From Oegoconia quadripuncta (Eukaryota; Arthropoda; Insecta; Lepidoptera; Autostichidae): a stretch of 64,000 nucleotides of DNA. This document shows, one piece after another, positions 9,786-19,970 of this stretch (position 1 is the first letter of the stretch; every line of letters begins with the position of its first letter). Location: NCBI GenBank assembly GCA_949316235.1, contig OX438760.1:188501-252500 (forward strand), given 5' to 3'. The notes under the pieces are model-generated. The model made no database searches, was not told the origin of the DNA, and was given only the letters and a program-made list of their open reading frames with translations. The position numbers were made by a program, and so were the translations under genes.

Positions 9786-10499
9786 AAAGAACATGGGGCG
9801 TTCACACTTAGCTAAGTATGTATGTAGGTAAGTTAGTTATATTACCTACATACATCTCTTTCGTCTAAGCATTGAAGTATCTTGGATGAACTCTGCCCTT
9901 CCGAGTTGTATTCCATGACGATGAATTTTCATTGTAGAAAAATAAAAATATCAAGATCTATTATCCGTATGGCTAGCTTTTGCTCGTCCCTCATTACAAA
10001 ACTCAGTTAAACTTTTCTCTAAACATAGCGTTGTAGTAGTGTCAAAAATCCCTTCACACACTCAATATTGAGATGAGATGAGATAGATGTTTATTTACCA
10101 ACAAGGACCATACATAATTATACTTTTGCTGTAACATCCACACTAGGCTAGGCCTGTATCGTGGATGCCGAAATTTCCATAATAGAGAGACAATTTCACT
10201 GGTCATTACATTTTATAAGTAACATCTGTTAAATTAGACTTAGGGAGATAGACATGCATTCTCTGCAGAAGAAGCTTTAGAAGCTTTATGAGGTAAGAAG
10301 GATTAGTATTCAAGAGAATGCTACAAAAAAATTGAAATCCTGCGGCAAGTTAGGCACGTCGATGCTGGCGAAATTTTCCTCGCAATCTGTCATAGTTGAT
10401 ATCACGTGGCAGCCAACACAAAGGGGCCAATGTAACGTAACAGATGGCTTACTGCCCGCCATGAGACCACACGCGTTCGAGCGCTATAAATATTTGCTC
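9786..10499. other. No recognised feature
   Basis: GAGATGAGATGAGATAG at 10071-10087 is a small direct repeat. No coding or repeat match was noticed elsewhere. Confidence 0.4.
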
Positions 10500-10630
10500 A
10501 TATGACGTGTTTGTGGAAGAACGATGAAGGTCGTTGGAAGTCGCAAGATGTAGGCCACTTCCAGCAGGTCGCTCTGACAATCTATGGGGGAGGCCTATGC
10601 CCAGCAGTGGACGTCTTGTTGCTGATCATG
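10500..10630 (+). mobile_element. LINE 3' end
   Basis: GGTCGTTGGAAGTCGCAAG then CTATGGGGGAGGCCTATGCC and CAGCAGTGGACGTC. The same ending occurs at 4165-4200. The 105-codon frame beginning here runs on into unrelated DNA and is not a gene. Confidence 0.55.
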
Positions 10631-10910
10631 AAATTATAAGCTATTCTATGTCAACAAAATTTCAACAGGATTGGAATTTATTATTCGTGTATGAAAGTAC
10701 TATCTGGCTCTTAAATACATATCCAGAGTTTAATCTAGTTAGTATAGATATCCTTTGTATTCTACTAACTGTGGAGAAAAGACAAGTTTCAAATTTTACT
10801 AAACCAAAACTTAGCCTTTGTATTGCAAGTATTTTACTTTTATTTTATTAAATAGGTTTACAAATGTAACATACATCGCTAAGATGTGATGAAACCTTAT
10901 GTATATTCGT

Positions 10911-11065
10911 TTATTTAACACTTTATTGCATATATAAGTATACAAACATACATTAAACAAACATAGGACAGAAATTACAATACACAAAAGGCGAGCTTAT
11001 CTCTGTAAGAGATTTCGTTATTAGCTAAATGTACAAACAATTATATGTAAACACCGCATGCATCA
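10911..11065 (-). mobile_element. LINE 3' UTR, inverted
   Basis: TTTAACACTTTATTGCATAT marks an AATAAAG end on the minus strand; upstream (minus) lies GAGATAAGCTCGCCTTTTG. No coding part remains. Confidence 0.4.
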
Positions 11066-11075
11066 GATAGATTCA

Positions 11076-11393
11076 TTATTATCATCATCAACTCGTAAAC
11101 ATCCCACTGCAGGGATATAGGCCTTCCTTCGTAATATATGAGGGAGTACGGGCCATAGTCCACCACGTCGGCTCAGTGCGGGTTGGGATCTTCACATGTC
11201 TTCAACTTTTTTAATTTCTCAGGCATGTAGGTTTCCTCACGATGTTTTCCTTCACCGTTTAAGAGCAGTCTGATAAATGCACTTAAGTAATTAAATTAAA
11301 TTTATAAACCCATTGGTACATGGCCTGCATGGGTATCAAACCTGGACCTCCCAAATTGGGAGATTGTGTCTCCTCCATTGAGCCACCGACGCT
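11076..11393 (-). mobile_element. SINE-D (tRNA-headed), full length
   Basis: CATCCCACTGCAGGGATATA at the left, CCTCACGATGTTTTCCTTCA in the body, and the inverted head ending GAGCCACCGACGC at the right. Confidence 0.8.
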
Positions 11394-11534
11394 TTAATTT
11401 TGACTTAATTTTAGTTCGATATTTAAATGCGTTCGTAATAAGTATAAAATGAAAATTTAGAATATCTCCGAGAATACAAATGATTGTAACATCATCGAAA
11501 TAAACCAAACATGGCTAAGAATCTACATAAAAAA

Positions 11535-12031
11535 TTACAAATTTAGAAAACCCTCGACAGACAATGATCTGGACCGTGTTGACCCACTAGATGATGCCCC
11601 TAAGTCTCGCGTCCAGTTGTGGGAAGAGCACTCACTACCGACCTTTATAACAAGATGCTTCCATCGCGTCACGATCTGGAGTGGTCACGCAGTCGCTCAA
11701 TAAACTGGGTACCGGAGTCGGTAGAGGTCGGGAGAACATGTCTAAGTGGGGTTACACGGACGACAACCGGTGCTTGTGCGGTGATACACCACAAACTATG
11801 GGACATCTTCTATGCTGCCATGCGATCCTGGTACTTGTACACTACAGGACCTCCATGATGCCACAGACAATGCTGTACTCGTGGACACATTCTGGTCCAC
11901 AAGAATTTGATATTTTTTGCCATCGACTCGCTAAGACAACAATGATATTATCCAAGTCCACCAAGAACTGTGGCAAGCTAAATATCGTCATCAAACTTGG
12001 CTACAAACCAGGCACCTCGTTGTTTTTTTAA
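11535..12031 (+). pseudogene. LINE ORF2 C-terminus with CxCG motif
   Basis: The 116-codon frame 11681-12031 reads LNKLGTGVGRGRENMSKWGY, then CLCGDTPQTMGHLLCCHA and FDIFCHRLAKTTM. Non-LTR retrotransposon proteins commonly end with an LNRLRTGVGR...WG...CxCG..TMxHLL..C module (family knowledge). Upstream, 11540-11680 has DNDLDRVDPLDDAP-like text in another frame. There is no RT and the reading frame shifts, so it is dead. A smaller inverted relative lies at 26735-26815. Confidence 0.75.
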
Positions 12032-12595
12032 CATAAAAGAAGTTGAACACAAATCGTATAACGCATAACACCCGTCATTTTTCATCGGGGGTTAAAAATC
12101 GTGGACATTATATCTTATACTTTGGTTGTTTTTAGTTTTAGCATGTTTGGTTTTAGTTGTTTAATAGGCTACGTTAATTTAAAAATAATTGTACGAATTT
12201 TGTTAAGAGGTGCTCGCTTTACTTTTTTTTTTTTTGCGGTGTCCCCACGCGTAGTCACATGTCTTTATGTACACTCTCCTTTTGTAACAGCTATCCTACC
12301 ATGTGGCAAGCGAATAAATGAATATGAATACTGGATATGCATTTTTTAGTTCACTATTAGCCGATTTATTCGTTGTGTAATTACGAGCCTGAGTACTTAA
12401 TTAAACAAAGCATCGCAACGCATTAAGGTAAGTACTTAAAGAAGGTATTATTTTTAAATTAAACACTCTTTCATTCTTACATTTCCATCGCAGAGCGTTC
12501 CCGTAGCGTGCCCGAGGCGATTCCGGGTTGTAAGTACCTGCACACAGTAATTTAAGATCTTATTTAGAGGCGTTAAGGTACAAAATTGAAAGTTT
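12032..12595. other. No gene; repeat scraps
   Basis: 12055-12095 has the CGTATAACGCATAACACCCG block of REP-H. 12210-12335 looks like a LINE 3' UTR (T run, then CCTACCATGTGGCAAGCGAA and AATAAATGAATATG). Otherwise featureless. Confidence 0.4.
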
Positions 12596-12780
12596 AATGC
12601 TTGGTTTGCAGATGAATGTACTAGGGAAGCAGCGCGCCGAAGTAATATTCTTTATAATTACTGCTCAAAGGATCGCTCATCGACGACGATGACACCAGCC
12701 GGCGGGAAAAAGAACAATGTTCTTTTCCACTACCACTACCACTGCTTCAGCAAACTAAAAAAAGCTACAGTAAAAAGATG
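12596..12780 (+). repeat. Paralogous repeat, copy 1
   Basis: GTACTAGGGAAGCAGCGCGC, TTACTGCTCAAAGGATCGC, CATCGACGACG, AAAGAACAATGTTC and AAAGCTACAGTA occur in the same order at 14578-14620 plus 14924-15040. Identity unknown. Confidence 0.6.
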
Positions 12781-12794
12781 GTTGAATTTGATTG

Positions 12795-13132
12795 GTTTTT
12801 TATTTATGCATGATGGGTTCGTACTCTACCTTAATCACATCTGATGCTAAAGTGAAGATGAGGTCGAAGGTGGAAGCGTACTGACCCGGAAACCCCAACA
12901 CATTTTGAGGGACTGACTATCTTATCTCTGACAACCGGAACACAACAATATGCTATTAACATTGCTGTTTGGCGGCAGATTTAGATAAGATGGTGGTAGC
13001 TAGCCAGGCGGATATTTAATATGCCCTACCACCAACCAAACCGAGTACTAAATATATATCCCGCTGGGAATCGAACCCGCGACCTCCGAAACGTAAACCC
13101 AATGTTGTTTACATTGAGCCATGGAGGCGGTT
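12795..13132 (-). mobile_element. SINE-A, full length
   Basis: Tail TTTTTTATTTATGCATGATG, body AACCGGAACACAACAATATG, head GGAATCGAACCCGCGACCTC to GAGCCATGGAGGCGG. Confidence 0.8.
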
Positions 13133-13211
13133 AACGGTTGAATTGGATTATGAAGAGACTGAGAACTACTTACTGTAACCTCATAGTGTCCTATAATGGC
13201 TTTTTTTTGTT

Positions 13212-13410
13212 TTTTTTTTTATTAAAAACTGGTTTCGCGTTTGACTACAATCTCACGTGATGGAAAGTGACGATGTAGCCGAAGATGTATCACGCGCACC
13301 CAGTAAATGCCTATTCACTCTAGACTTGAAGATCCCAAGGTTGTAAGTGTCGGGAAAAACCGACGCGGGCAGTGAGTTCCATACCTTAGCAGTCCGCATA
13401 ACTTCAACAC
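13212..13410 (-). mobile_element. LINE-3 3' end with C-terminal coding scrap
   Basis: Inverted relative of 55965-56165. On the minus strand it reads MRTAKVWNSLPASVFPDTYN-type text, then an A-rich end. Such VWNSLPA...F segments close the ORF2 of CR1/Jockey-group LINEs. Confidence 0.65.
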
Positions 13411-13461
13411 CCCCACACGCAATCTAATCAAAGCTTATGTCTCACAATGTAAAACGTCACT

Positions 13462-13605
13462 CCCGAAGGTGAGAGGCTGGTGATCTGTCACACAGGTTTC
13501 CTAGTACGGACACCAGTCTCTCACAAAAACTAGGTTCATATATCTCTAAGATTAAGCACTCATTGTTGAGCTATGTATATTTTTCTGAGAAAAAATAAAA
13601 ACTTT
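13462..13605 (+). repeat. REP-L, LINE/SINE 3' end
   Basis: GCTGGTGATCTGTCACACAG, TTTCCTAGTACGGACACCAG, TCTCTCACAAAAAC and a GAGAAAAAATAAAAAC end; the same order occurs at 60827-60965. Confidence 0.65.
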
Positions 13606-13679
13606 TTGTATTTGTTATTTTTTTATCAAATTTTCTATTACATTGTATTACATTTTTTTTTGTATTTGGTACATTGACA

Positions 13680-13875
13680 GCATATTCTGTATTTTTCGGA
13701 CGCCATGTTGTATTTTTACCATAAATATATTTTATGACACTCAGGGTATCAAGATGAATCTATAACGACATCATACACTTCGAAATCGGTCAAACCGTGT
13801 AGGGTACAGGATGCGCCAAACGAACGGACATACGTACATATACTTACATACATACTCCAAAAACATTACCTTACT
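13680..13875 (-). repeat. REP-G repeat copy
   Basis: GACGCCATGTTGTATTTTTA, TATGACACTCAGGGTATCAA, CGAAATCGGTCAAACCG and AGGATGCGCCAAACGAACGG: inverted REP-G. Confidence 0.55.
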
Positions 13876-14577
13876 TTCTTGGCCTATTGGGTAAAAAGAA
13901 AATAATAGACTGGGTATCTTTGAGCGGTTCATGTGTTCATGTTCATGCATCCTTATTACCTAGCTATATAGTCAAAAATTTTATAATAGCCTTTAGCAGA
14001 TATTTTCCGTTTAATGGTGGTTTTAAATATATTTAAAGGCAAATTTTGAATGTCTACACACCATTATATAACTTTCACTGCTCAATCTACTGTTACAATT
14101 CAATATCATGCACACAGATTTATTTCCAAGTGATTCAATACAACAACAACGCTCTGTGGAAACATATTAAAGACGACAAACGCATGTGAAATGCCGAGAC
14201 AACAATGACAGGGGAAGTCGTGAGATCCAACGATTCTATCAGCGGAATATTAAAGAGGCAGTCTCTGCCGCGGATCTCATTTCAAGCTTGGAGAGGCTGG
14301 GGGGCTGGAGTTGGCGGAATTTGTCGATATAACGCGATTGCATTTCTTTGGACATTCAGATTGTGTTTGGACTTGCAATTGACGTAATATGGAATGCAAA
14401 TTCATCGAACGTGACGAAATTCGATGTGTAATTAGATCGAATGACAAATAGTCGAAAGCTTCACTAATCGATGTTATTTATTTTTTTATTCAATTTCTCT
14501 CGTAGATTTATTTCTGAAAAAGATAATATTCTTGTTTGTACAATTTACTGTTATTTTGTGGTGTTATGGTTTAAAAT
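13876..14577. other. No recognised feature
   Basis: A 60-codon frame at 14205-14387 overlaps a G-rich patch but has no recognised content. Confidence 0.4.
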
Positions 14578-15040
14578 GTTTGGTTTGCAGACGAGTGTAC
14601 TAGGGAAGCAGCGCGCCGAATTATCACTGTGCCTAAATCATTTAAGACTAAAATAAAATAGTTCCTCTTAGAAAAGTTTAACAAATCATGCTTGTAAATA
14701 TATATGAAACGAAGCACATAATGTTTATGTTCCATTTACCATGCATACTCGTAATACTGTGAAAATGTATTTAGGTTTAAATAATGTGTTATAGTTTCTT
14801 CGTAAGAATATTAAAATCAAGGGAGTATATTATTTTCTGCCCATAAACTATAGATTGGTTGAAGTGTGTCAATATATAAATCTGTAAAAGAAACTCAAAA
14901 TATCATTTTAATTTTATTTTAATAGTTACTGCTCAAACGATCACGCATCGACGACGTCCACCAATAGGCGGGGAAAAGAACAACGTGCCTCGACCACTGC
15001 TTCCGCAAAAAAAAAGCTACAGTAGAAATACGGTGATATC
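14578..15040 (+). repeat. Paralogous repeat, copy 2, with ~300-bp insertion
   Basis: Matches 12596-12780 up to GCAGCGCGCCGAA (14620) and again from AGTTACTGCTCAAACGATC (14924). The intervening ~300 A+T-rich bases are absent from copy 1. Whether it is an insertion here or a deletion there is not known. Confidence 0.55.
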
Positions 15041-15269
15041 AAATGAACAATACTGTTTTATTGTCGTTATATTGTCACGAAGTGAAATCAAAACGGCCTC
15101 AGCAGGCGATGCAGCTGTTCGCTGCAACAAACCTTTTACGAGCGTACACATCCCCCCGAACAGAAGAACAAAGAACTCAAGAACAAAGAAGTAGCGGGCA
15201 GAAGTAGTAAAAAGGTAAAAACTGAACAGCGTAGAATAAAAGAGCGCAGAAGAATTTCGTCCAAAAATA

Positions 15270-15504
15270 CTAGCTTTCCGCCCGCGGCATCGCCTGCGTT
15301 ATAATAAGTTTATCGCGGATATGTTTATTATCCCGCGAGAACTACTTACTTTATCAGAATTAAAACTATCCTTTGTCTTAATCCAGGGTATACTCTACTT
15401 ATGTACCAAATTTCACCCAAATCCGTTTATCCGTGTCGCCGTGATTGAGTAACAAACAAACAGACACACAAGCATCCAAACTTTCGCATTTATAATATTA
15501 GTTA
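15270..15504 (+). repeat. REP-E, full length
   Basis: CTAGCTTTCCGCCCGCGGC to CATTTATAATATTAGTTA, with CGTGTCGCCGTGATTGAG before an AACAAACAAACAG run. Confidence 0.8.
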
Positions 15505-15589
15505 AATAATAAAGTTTATGTATACAGCAAATAATAAATAACCAATACCGCTATCATCCCACTAATTATTTATTTCCAAAGTTATGTTT

Positions 15590-15778
15590 TAAGGGCATTT
15601 TAAATATCCGCCTGGCTAGCTACCATCATCTTATCTAAGTAGCATGTTGTGTTCCAGTTGTCAGAGTAGCCAGTCTCCCAAATATTTGGGTTTCCAGTAC
15701 GCTTCCACCTTCGGCCTCGTCTTCACTTACCATCAGGTGTGAGGTCAAGTGCTAACCAGTTGTGCATTAAAAAAAAAG
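15590..15778 (+). mobile_element. SINE-A, 5'-truncated
   Basis: Starts in the body at GGGCATTTTAAATATCCGCC and ends TGTGCATTAAAAAAAAA; no tRNA head. Confidence 0.75.
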
Positions 15779-15945
15779 CTGAACGTCACTTTCCACTTGA
15801 AGCTTTTGCAGAATTATCAGTGTTCCAAGCGCGTTCCGCGTTTGCAGCGTTAATTGAGCCAACAAGCGCTATCGTAGCTACAATTATATTGCGCATTATT
15901 CTTAGATTTGTCCGTATGTAATATTACATCGGTGGTTCTGTACAA

Positions 15946-16218
15946 TATAATAATAATAATAAATGTCTTTGCACAAACACACAGCGCCATCTAGGTCCAC
16001 AGTAAGCATCTAGGCTTGTGTTATGGTTACTAGATGGTTGATAAACTACACAAATACATTTTTTTTGCAAATAAATACATATATAAATGAAAAACATCTA
16101 TAACTCGGGAACACATGTCTTTATTCATCATACAAACATATGCCCCTAGTGGGATTCGAACCCGCGACCATTTGGTATAGTAGCAGAGTTTCCAACCACT
16201 ACCCCAAACAGGTCGTCG
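15946..16218 (-). mobile_element. SINE-C (tRNA-headed)
   Basis: Minus-strand head: CCTGTTTGGGGTAGTGGTTG (A-box region) and GCGGGTTCGAATCCCACTAG (B box). Then ACATATGTTTGTATGATGAA, and the AGATGGCGCTGTGTG end. Copies at 37215-37489, 38600-38881, 53860-54150 and 58640-58878. Confidence 0.8.
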
Positions 16219-17273
16219 TATTAAAAAGTTTCTATATCCATTTATATAGATAACGAGACTTGAAGTAGATCTTGCGTTACGTCATTAAAGTGGTAAAGGA
16301 CCAATTTCCCACCCAAATAGAAATATCTTTCACGAGCGCAAACAGACATTCATCAATTAATATTTAAACAAGTTTGATATTAGTTTTCGGTATAAGATTT
16401 TGTAATAATGCTGTTGATTCTATGTAAATAACTAGATTACATTGATATAATTTCAGTGCTAAAATTACACTTGTATCGTATTTAATTTTGACTAAGGCTT
16501 ACACGATAGGATTTGACTTTGATTTTGATTTTATTGATAATACAGAATCAACAGCATCATTATAAAAAAATATTACACAAAAAGACATCCGCATTTTTGG
16601 GCCAGTGTTTTGTCACCTAATAAAAAAAGTACACCTAAAAGAAGCCGATACTAAAGACTATCAACTTAGCTATTCAAAAGAATTTTTGGAACCTTAGTAT
16701 AGTTATAAGAAATATTTGAAAATATCGCTCTCAGAAAACATTTTGGCTCACAAACTATACAAAAACTAAATTCTTTCCAAAAAAAAAAAAATTGACAAGT
16801 GACAACTGACAACTGACATTTTTGACTGTGAGGTTATAATTTAAGTAGGGATAACCATGGACGCAACAATCAAACTCTTACGTCCATGGGGATAACAGCA
16901 ACAGCGAGCGAGCGACGGACGACTCTGAAAAGAAAAACTTTTTCTTTGGCCTAGCATCTTGTTTCCACGCGTGAGAATGCATGTGGTTAATGTTGCCAGT
17001 ATATAATTTCAAAGTTCCCCAAACCATATTTCAAACCTCTTTTGTTCTTTTCTAAAGTCCTTTAAAAATATATGTGTTAGGTTTTTAGCACGTCTGATAC
17101 TAAGAGTTTAAGACTATATTTATTAATTGAAGTGACAACAAACTGACCCAAAGATGTATGGATCTGTGCTGTTGTCCTTTACAAGCCAAAGTCATGCCAA
17201 TTACAGATTCTCATTTTTCATTACAATTCTCTTAAAAAAATAATTAGGTGGAAGTATTACCTTTATTAGGAAT
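16219..17273. other. No gene; small hairpin
   Basis: A perfect 9-bp inverted repeat CCATGGACG / CGTCCATGG at 16855-16863 and 16881-16889 with a 17-base loop, preceded by TGACAAGTGACAACTGACAA. The CAGCGAGCGAGCGACGGACG patch follows. Nothing else is recognised. Confidence 0.45.
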
Positions 17274-17441
17274 CAAAACCTGATTTTAAAAGAGCAACCC
17301 TTCGAGTTTCTTGCTTGTTCTTCTCAGGGGAAAATTGCATTTTGAACAAGCAGTAGCTTAAAAAATGTAAAATTGACTATTTTAAGTGTACTCTGTGTAC
17401 CTACAAAATAAAGCAACTTTGACTTTGACTTTGACTTTGAT
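17274..17441 (+). mobile_element. LINE-1 3' UTR, strongly 5'-truncated
   Basis: GAGCAACCCTTCGAGTTTC, GCTTGTTCTTCTCAGGGG, then AAATAAAGCAACTTTGAC with a TTTGAC tail of about four units. No coding part remains. Confidence 0.9.
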
Positions 17442-17969
17442 TAAATAATAATCATTATACAATCTAAAGGTTAAAAGTGAATAGTGAGACAAATTAAGTA
17501 ATAATAAATAACTTAGTCAAAAGTAATAATACGAATAAAAAAAAAATTGGTCAAATAATTCAATCAATAAATAATTAGATTATGAACTGTTACTGTAATA
17601 TATGGATAGAATGGAATGACTTTGTGGTAACATTCATAATACAACTGAAACACAATTTCTTCCTATACCACATTCATCTTCCACACAAAGAGGTACTCAC
17701 TCACATTTTAATTTATTTTTAGTTTAATATTATTTGTCCTTACAATTTTGGATTTCAATTTATATAAAATATCCTACCTTCATATAAATTGGCAAATTCT
17801 ATTTGTATTCGAGTGGAGCGGTGCTGCCTGCCGATGTCTGTTCACACCTAGTTTTAATGAACATACGAAATGTCAAGCAGTATCTATGTAATAATCTAAT
17901 CAAAGATAGATGCAAATAAATGCTTATCTATCTGTCTGTCAATCTATTTAATGTTAATAAATTGTATTG
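17442..17969. other. No recognised feature
   Basis: A+T-rich, with no frame or repeat identified. Confidence 0.4.
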
Positions 17970-18259
17970 CATTTTTTTTATGCACAACGGGTTAGTTTAG
18001 TAATTTACCTCAATCACACCGGATATTAAGTGAAAATGAGGCCAAAGGTGGATACGTACTGACCCGAAAACGTCATCTTATTTGGGGGGCTGGCTATCTT
18101 ATCTCTGACAACCGGAACACAACAATGCTAGGTAGTTATCCAGGTGGACATTTAAAACGCCCTACCACCAACCAAACCGAGTACTGAACATATACCCCGC
18201 TGGAGATCGAACCCGCGACCTCAGATTCGTAAACCCAAAATCTCGAACTTCAGAGGCGG
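17970..18259 (-). mobile_element. SINE-A, internal deletion
   Basis: Tail TTTTTTTTATGCACAACGGG at the left; inverted head with GGAGATCGAACCCGCGACCT at the right. About 50 bp of the usual middle (the TTAACATTGCTGTTTGGCGG part) is missing after CAACAATGCTAG. Confidence 0.75.
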
Positions 18260-18835
18260 TGTTGTTTGGAAATAAAGTTATTATTATTGTATTTATGATT
18301 TTGCGTAAGCTCATAGTGTTCACTTGTGGGAGAGAGAACTGAAAATTGAATTCTATGTTAAACTGAACTGTAGTAATATTCAATTTCAATTCACAGTTCG
18401 TAGAACGTTATTAAAAGCAAAAAGAGGACTCTAGAACGTCCCAGCTGACCGAGCGCTGGCTGCGGGCGGCGTGAGCGACACGAGCGAGTCTTACGAGAAT
18501 AAGCTTAAAAGAAGTTAATGCACCCATCGAGGAGTTCCCTGAATATTCATGCAGCGGTATGATATTAAAACTTGGGTTATTTGTCTATCTCAACTGGCAG
18601 TGGGAGCTGTTTCAGCATCTCCACAGAGGTGCTGAGAATAGCGTCGCTTGCAACTCGGTTTGTTCGCGTCGAATGCAGTTTTAAAATGTTTATTTACTTT
18701 GGTTTTTAGTTTGCGCCAGTTTCATGTTTAGTGAGTACCTACTTGCAGCGTTTATAGCATATGATTTCATTCTTGCATTTCTATATTTCTTAGTTAACAT
18801 ACTGAGCGGACGCAATACCTAATTTTAGTATCTTG
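18260..18835. other. No gene; locally G+C-rich
   Basis: GACCGAGCGCTGGCTGCGGG lies near 18447-18466 in otherwise A+T-rich DNA. A 75-codon minus frame at 18162-18389 crosses SINE-A and is not credible. Confidence 0.4.
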
Positions 18836-19018
18836 CAAGACCATGTGGCTACCTGCCACCATCGTATCTAAGTCTACCGCCAAACAGCAATGTTAATAGC
18901 ATTGTTATGTTCCGGTTCTCACAGGTTTCCGGGGCAGCATGCTTCCACCTTCGGCCTCATCTTCACTTAACATCAGGCGTGATTGAGGTCAAGTGCTAAC
19001 CCGCTGCGCATAAAAAAA
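18836..19018 (+). mobile_element. SINE-A body with a non-tRNA head
   Basis: Begins TTGCAAGACCATGTGGCTAC rather than with the tRNA-like head and then follows SINE-A to GCGCATAAAAAAAG. The copy at 24640-24855 has the same CCATGTGGCTAGC entry. Confidence 0.65.
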
Positions 19019-19587
19019 GTCTTCCCTACTATCAAAAGCATCCAAACACATCTTTTCAGAGTCTGTTAATATGGGCATTATTATGCTTAAAAGGAGTCTC
19101 CTACCACAGTGTTATAAAAGAAATTAAAAAAAAAAATAGTTATAAGTCTATATTTTTTGCTTGCGGGCTATGCATTCAATACTATAAATTGGTACCATAA
19201 AAATAAATTGTAACGCATCGGCCTTAGTGTTCCCTCCCCCGCGCCCCGCGCCTCTGGTGAGTTATTACAGATATTTGCAGTGACAAGTTTTCACGGGTGG
19301 ACATAGAGGAAAGATATGCCTTATCGTGTAGTCTAGTCGTGTCGATTTTAATGGTTTGTTTGTGATAAGTGCCATATGAATGCTATTTATTAATTTTGTC
19401 ATTTTAATTTACAACACAATCCAATATTACCTTACTCAATTTTAGTTCGTATTTAACTAAACATAATAATAGCATCCGGGTATAAAAAGCAACTGTGTTT
19501 AAAGTAAAAATAAAATATCTTTGAAACGGGTACAAAGATTTTCATCAAACAAGGCACATTTCCCCGTTTAATCTTAAATATATAAAC
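19019..19587. other. No recognised feature
   Basis: Includes a C-rich patch TCCCTCCCCCGCGCCCCGCG near 19232-19251. No convincing frame. Confidence 0.4.
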
Positions 19588-19690
19588 AAATCCGCACTCA
19601 AATCGGACCGCGCATTAGTGAGGTACATTCGGACAAGAACTGCACATACACAAACACACACACAACGCCGTCATACACATAACCCCTCAG
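19588..19690 (+). repeat. REP-H fragment
   Basis: CCGCACTCAAATCGGACCGC, TTAGTGAGGTACATTCGG, ACACACACACAACGCCGTCA. Relatives: 38975-39150, 61540-61645, and inverted 51160-51215 and about 63118-63165. Confidence 0.55.
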
Positions 19691-19703
19691 CAGCAGAGGG
19701 ACA

Positions 19704-19970
19704 GAAATGCCATAGCCATAGCCTGATGTCTTACGGTACCTTGTTGTGGGGAAATGCCATAGCCATAGCCTGATGTCTTACGGTACCTTGTTGTGGGGAA
19801 ATGCCATAGCCATAGCCTGATGTCTTACGGTACCTTGTTGTGGGGAAATGCCATAGCCATAGCCTGATGTCTTACGGTACCTTGTTGTGGGGAAATGCCA
19901 TAGCCATAGCCTGATGTCTTACGGTACCTTGTTGTGGGGAAATGCCATAGCCATAGCCTGATGTCTTACG
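19704..19970 (+). repeat. 47-bp tandem array derived from LINE-1 RT
   Basis: Five exact-period units (GAAATGCC starts at 19704, 19751, 19798, 19845, 19892, 19939) and a partial sixth ending TGATGTCTTACG at 19970. The unit contains CTGATGTCTTACGGTACC and TTGTTGTGGGGAAATGCC, nearly the same as LINE-1 bases near 20877-20912, which encode HSLMSYG-LLWGNA. The array therefore grew from a short slice of the LINE ORF2 C-terminal region. Confidence 0.9.

Noticed and set aside
19934..19970. ATG-like start of the 383-residue RT frame
   Set aside because: The opening codon is GTG and the first 12 residues come from the 47-bp array, so this is not the native start of LINE-1 ORF2.
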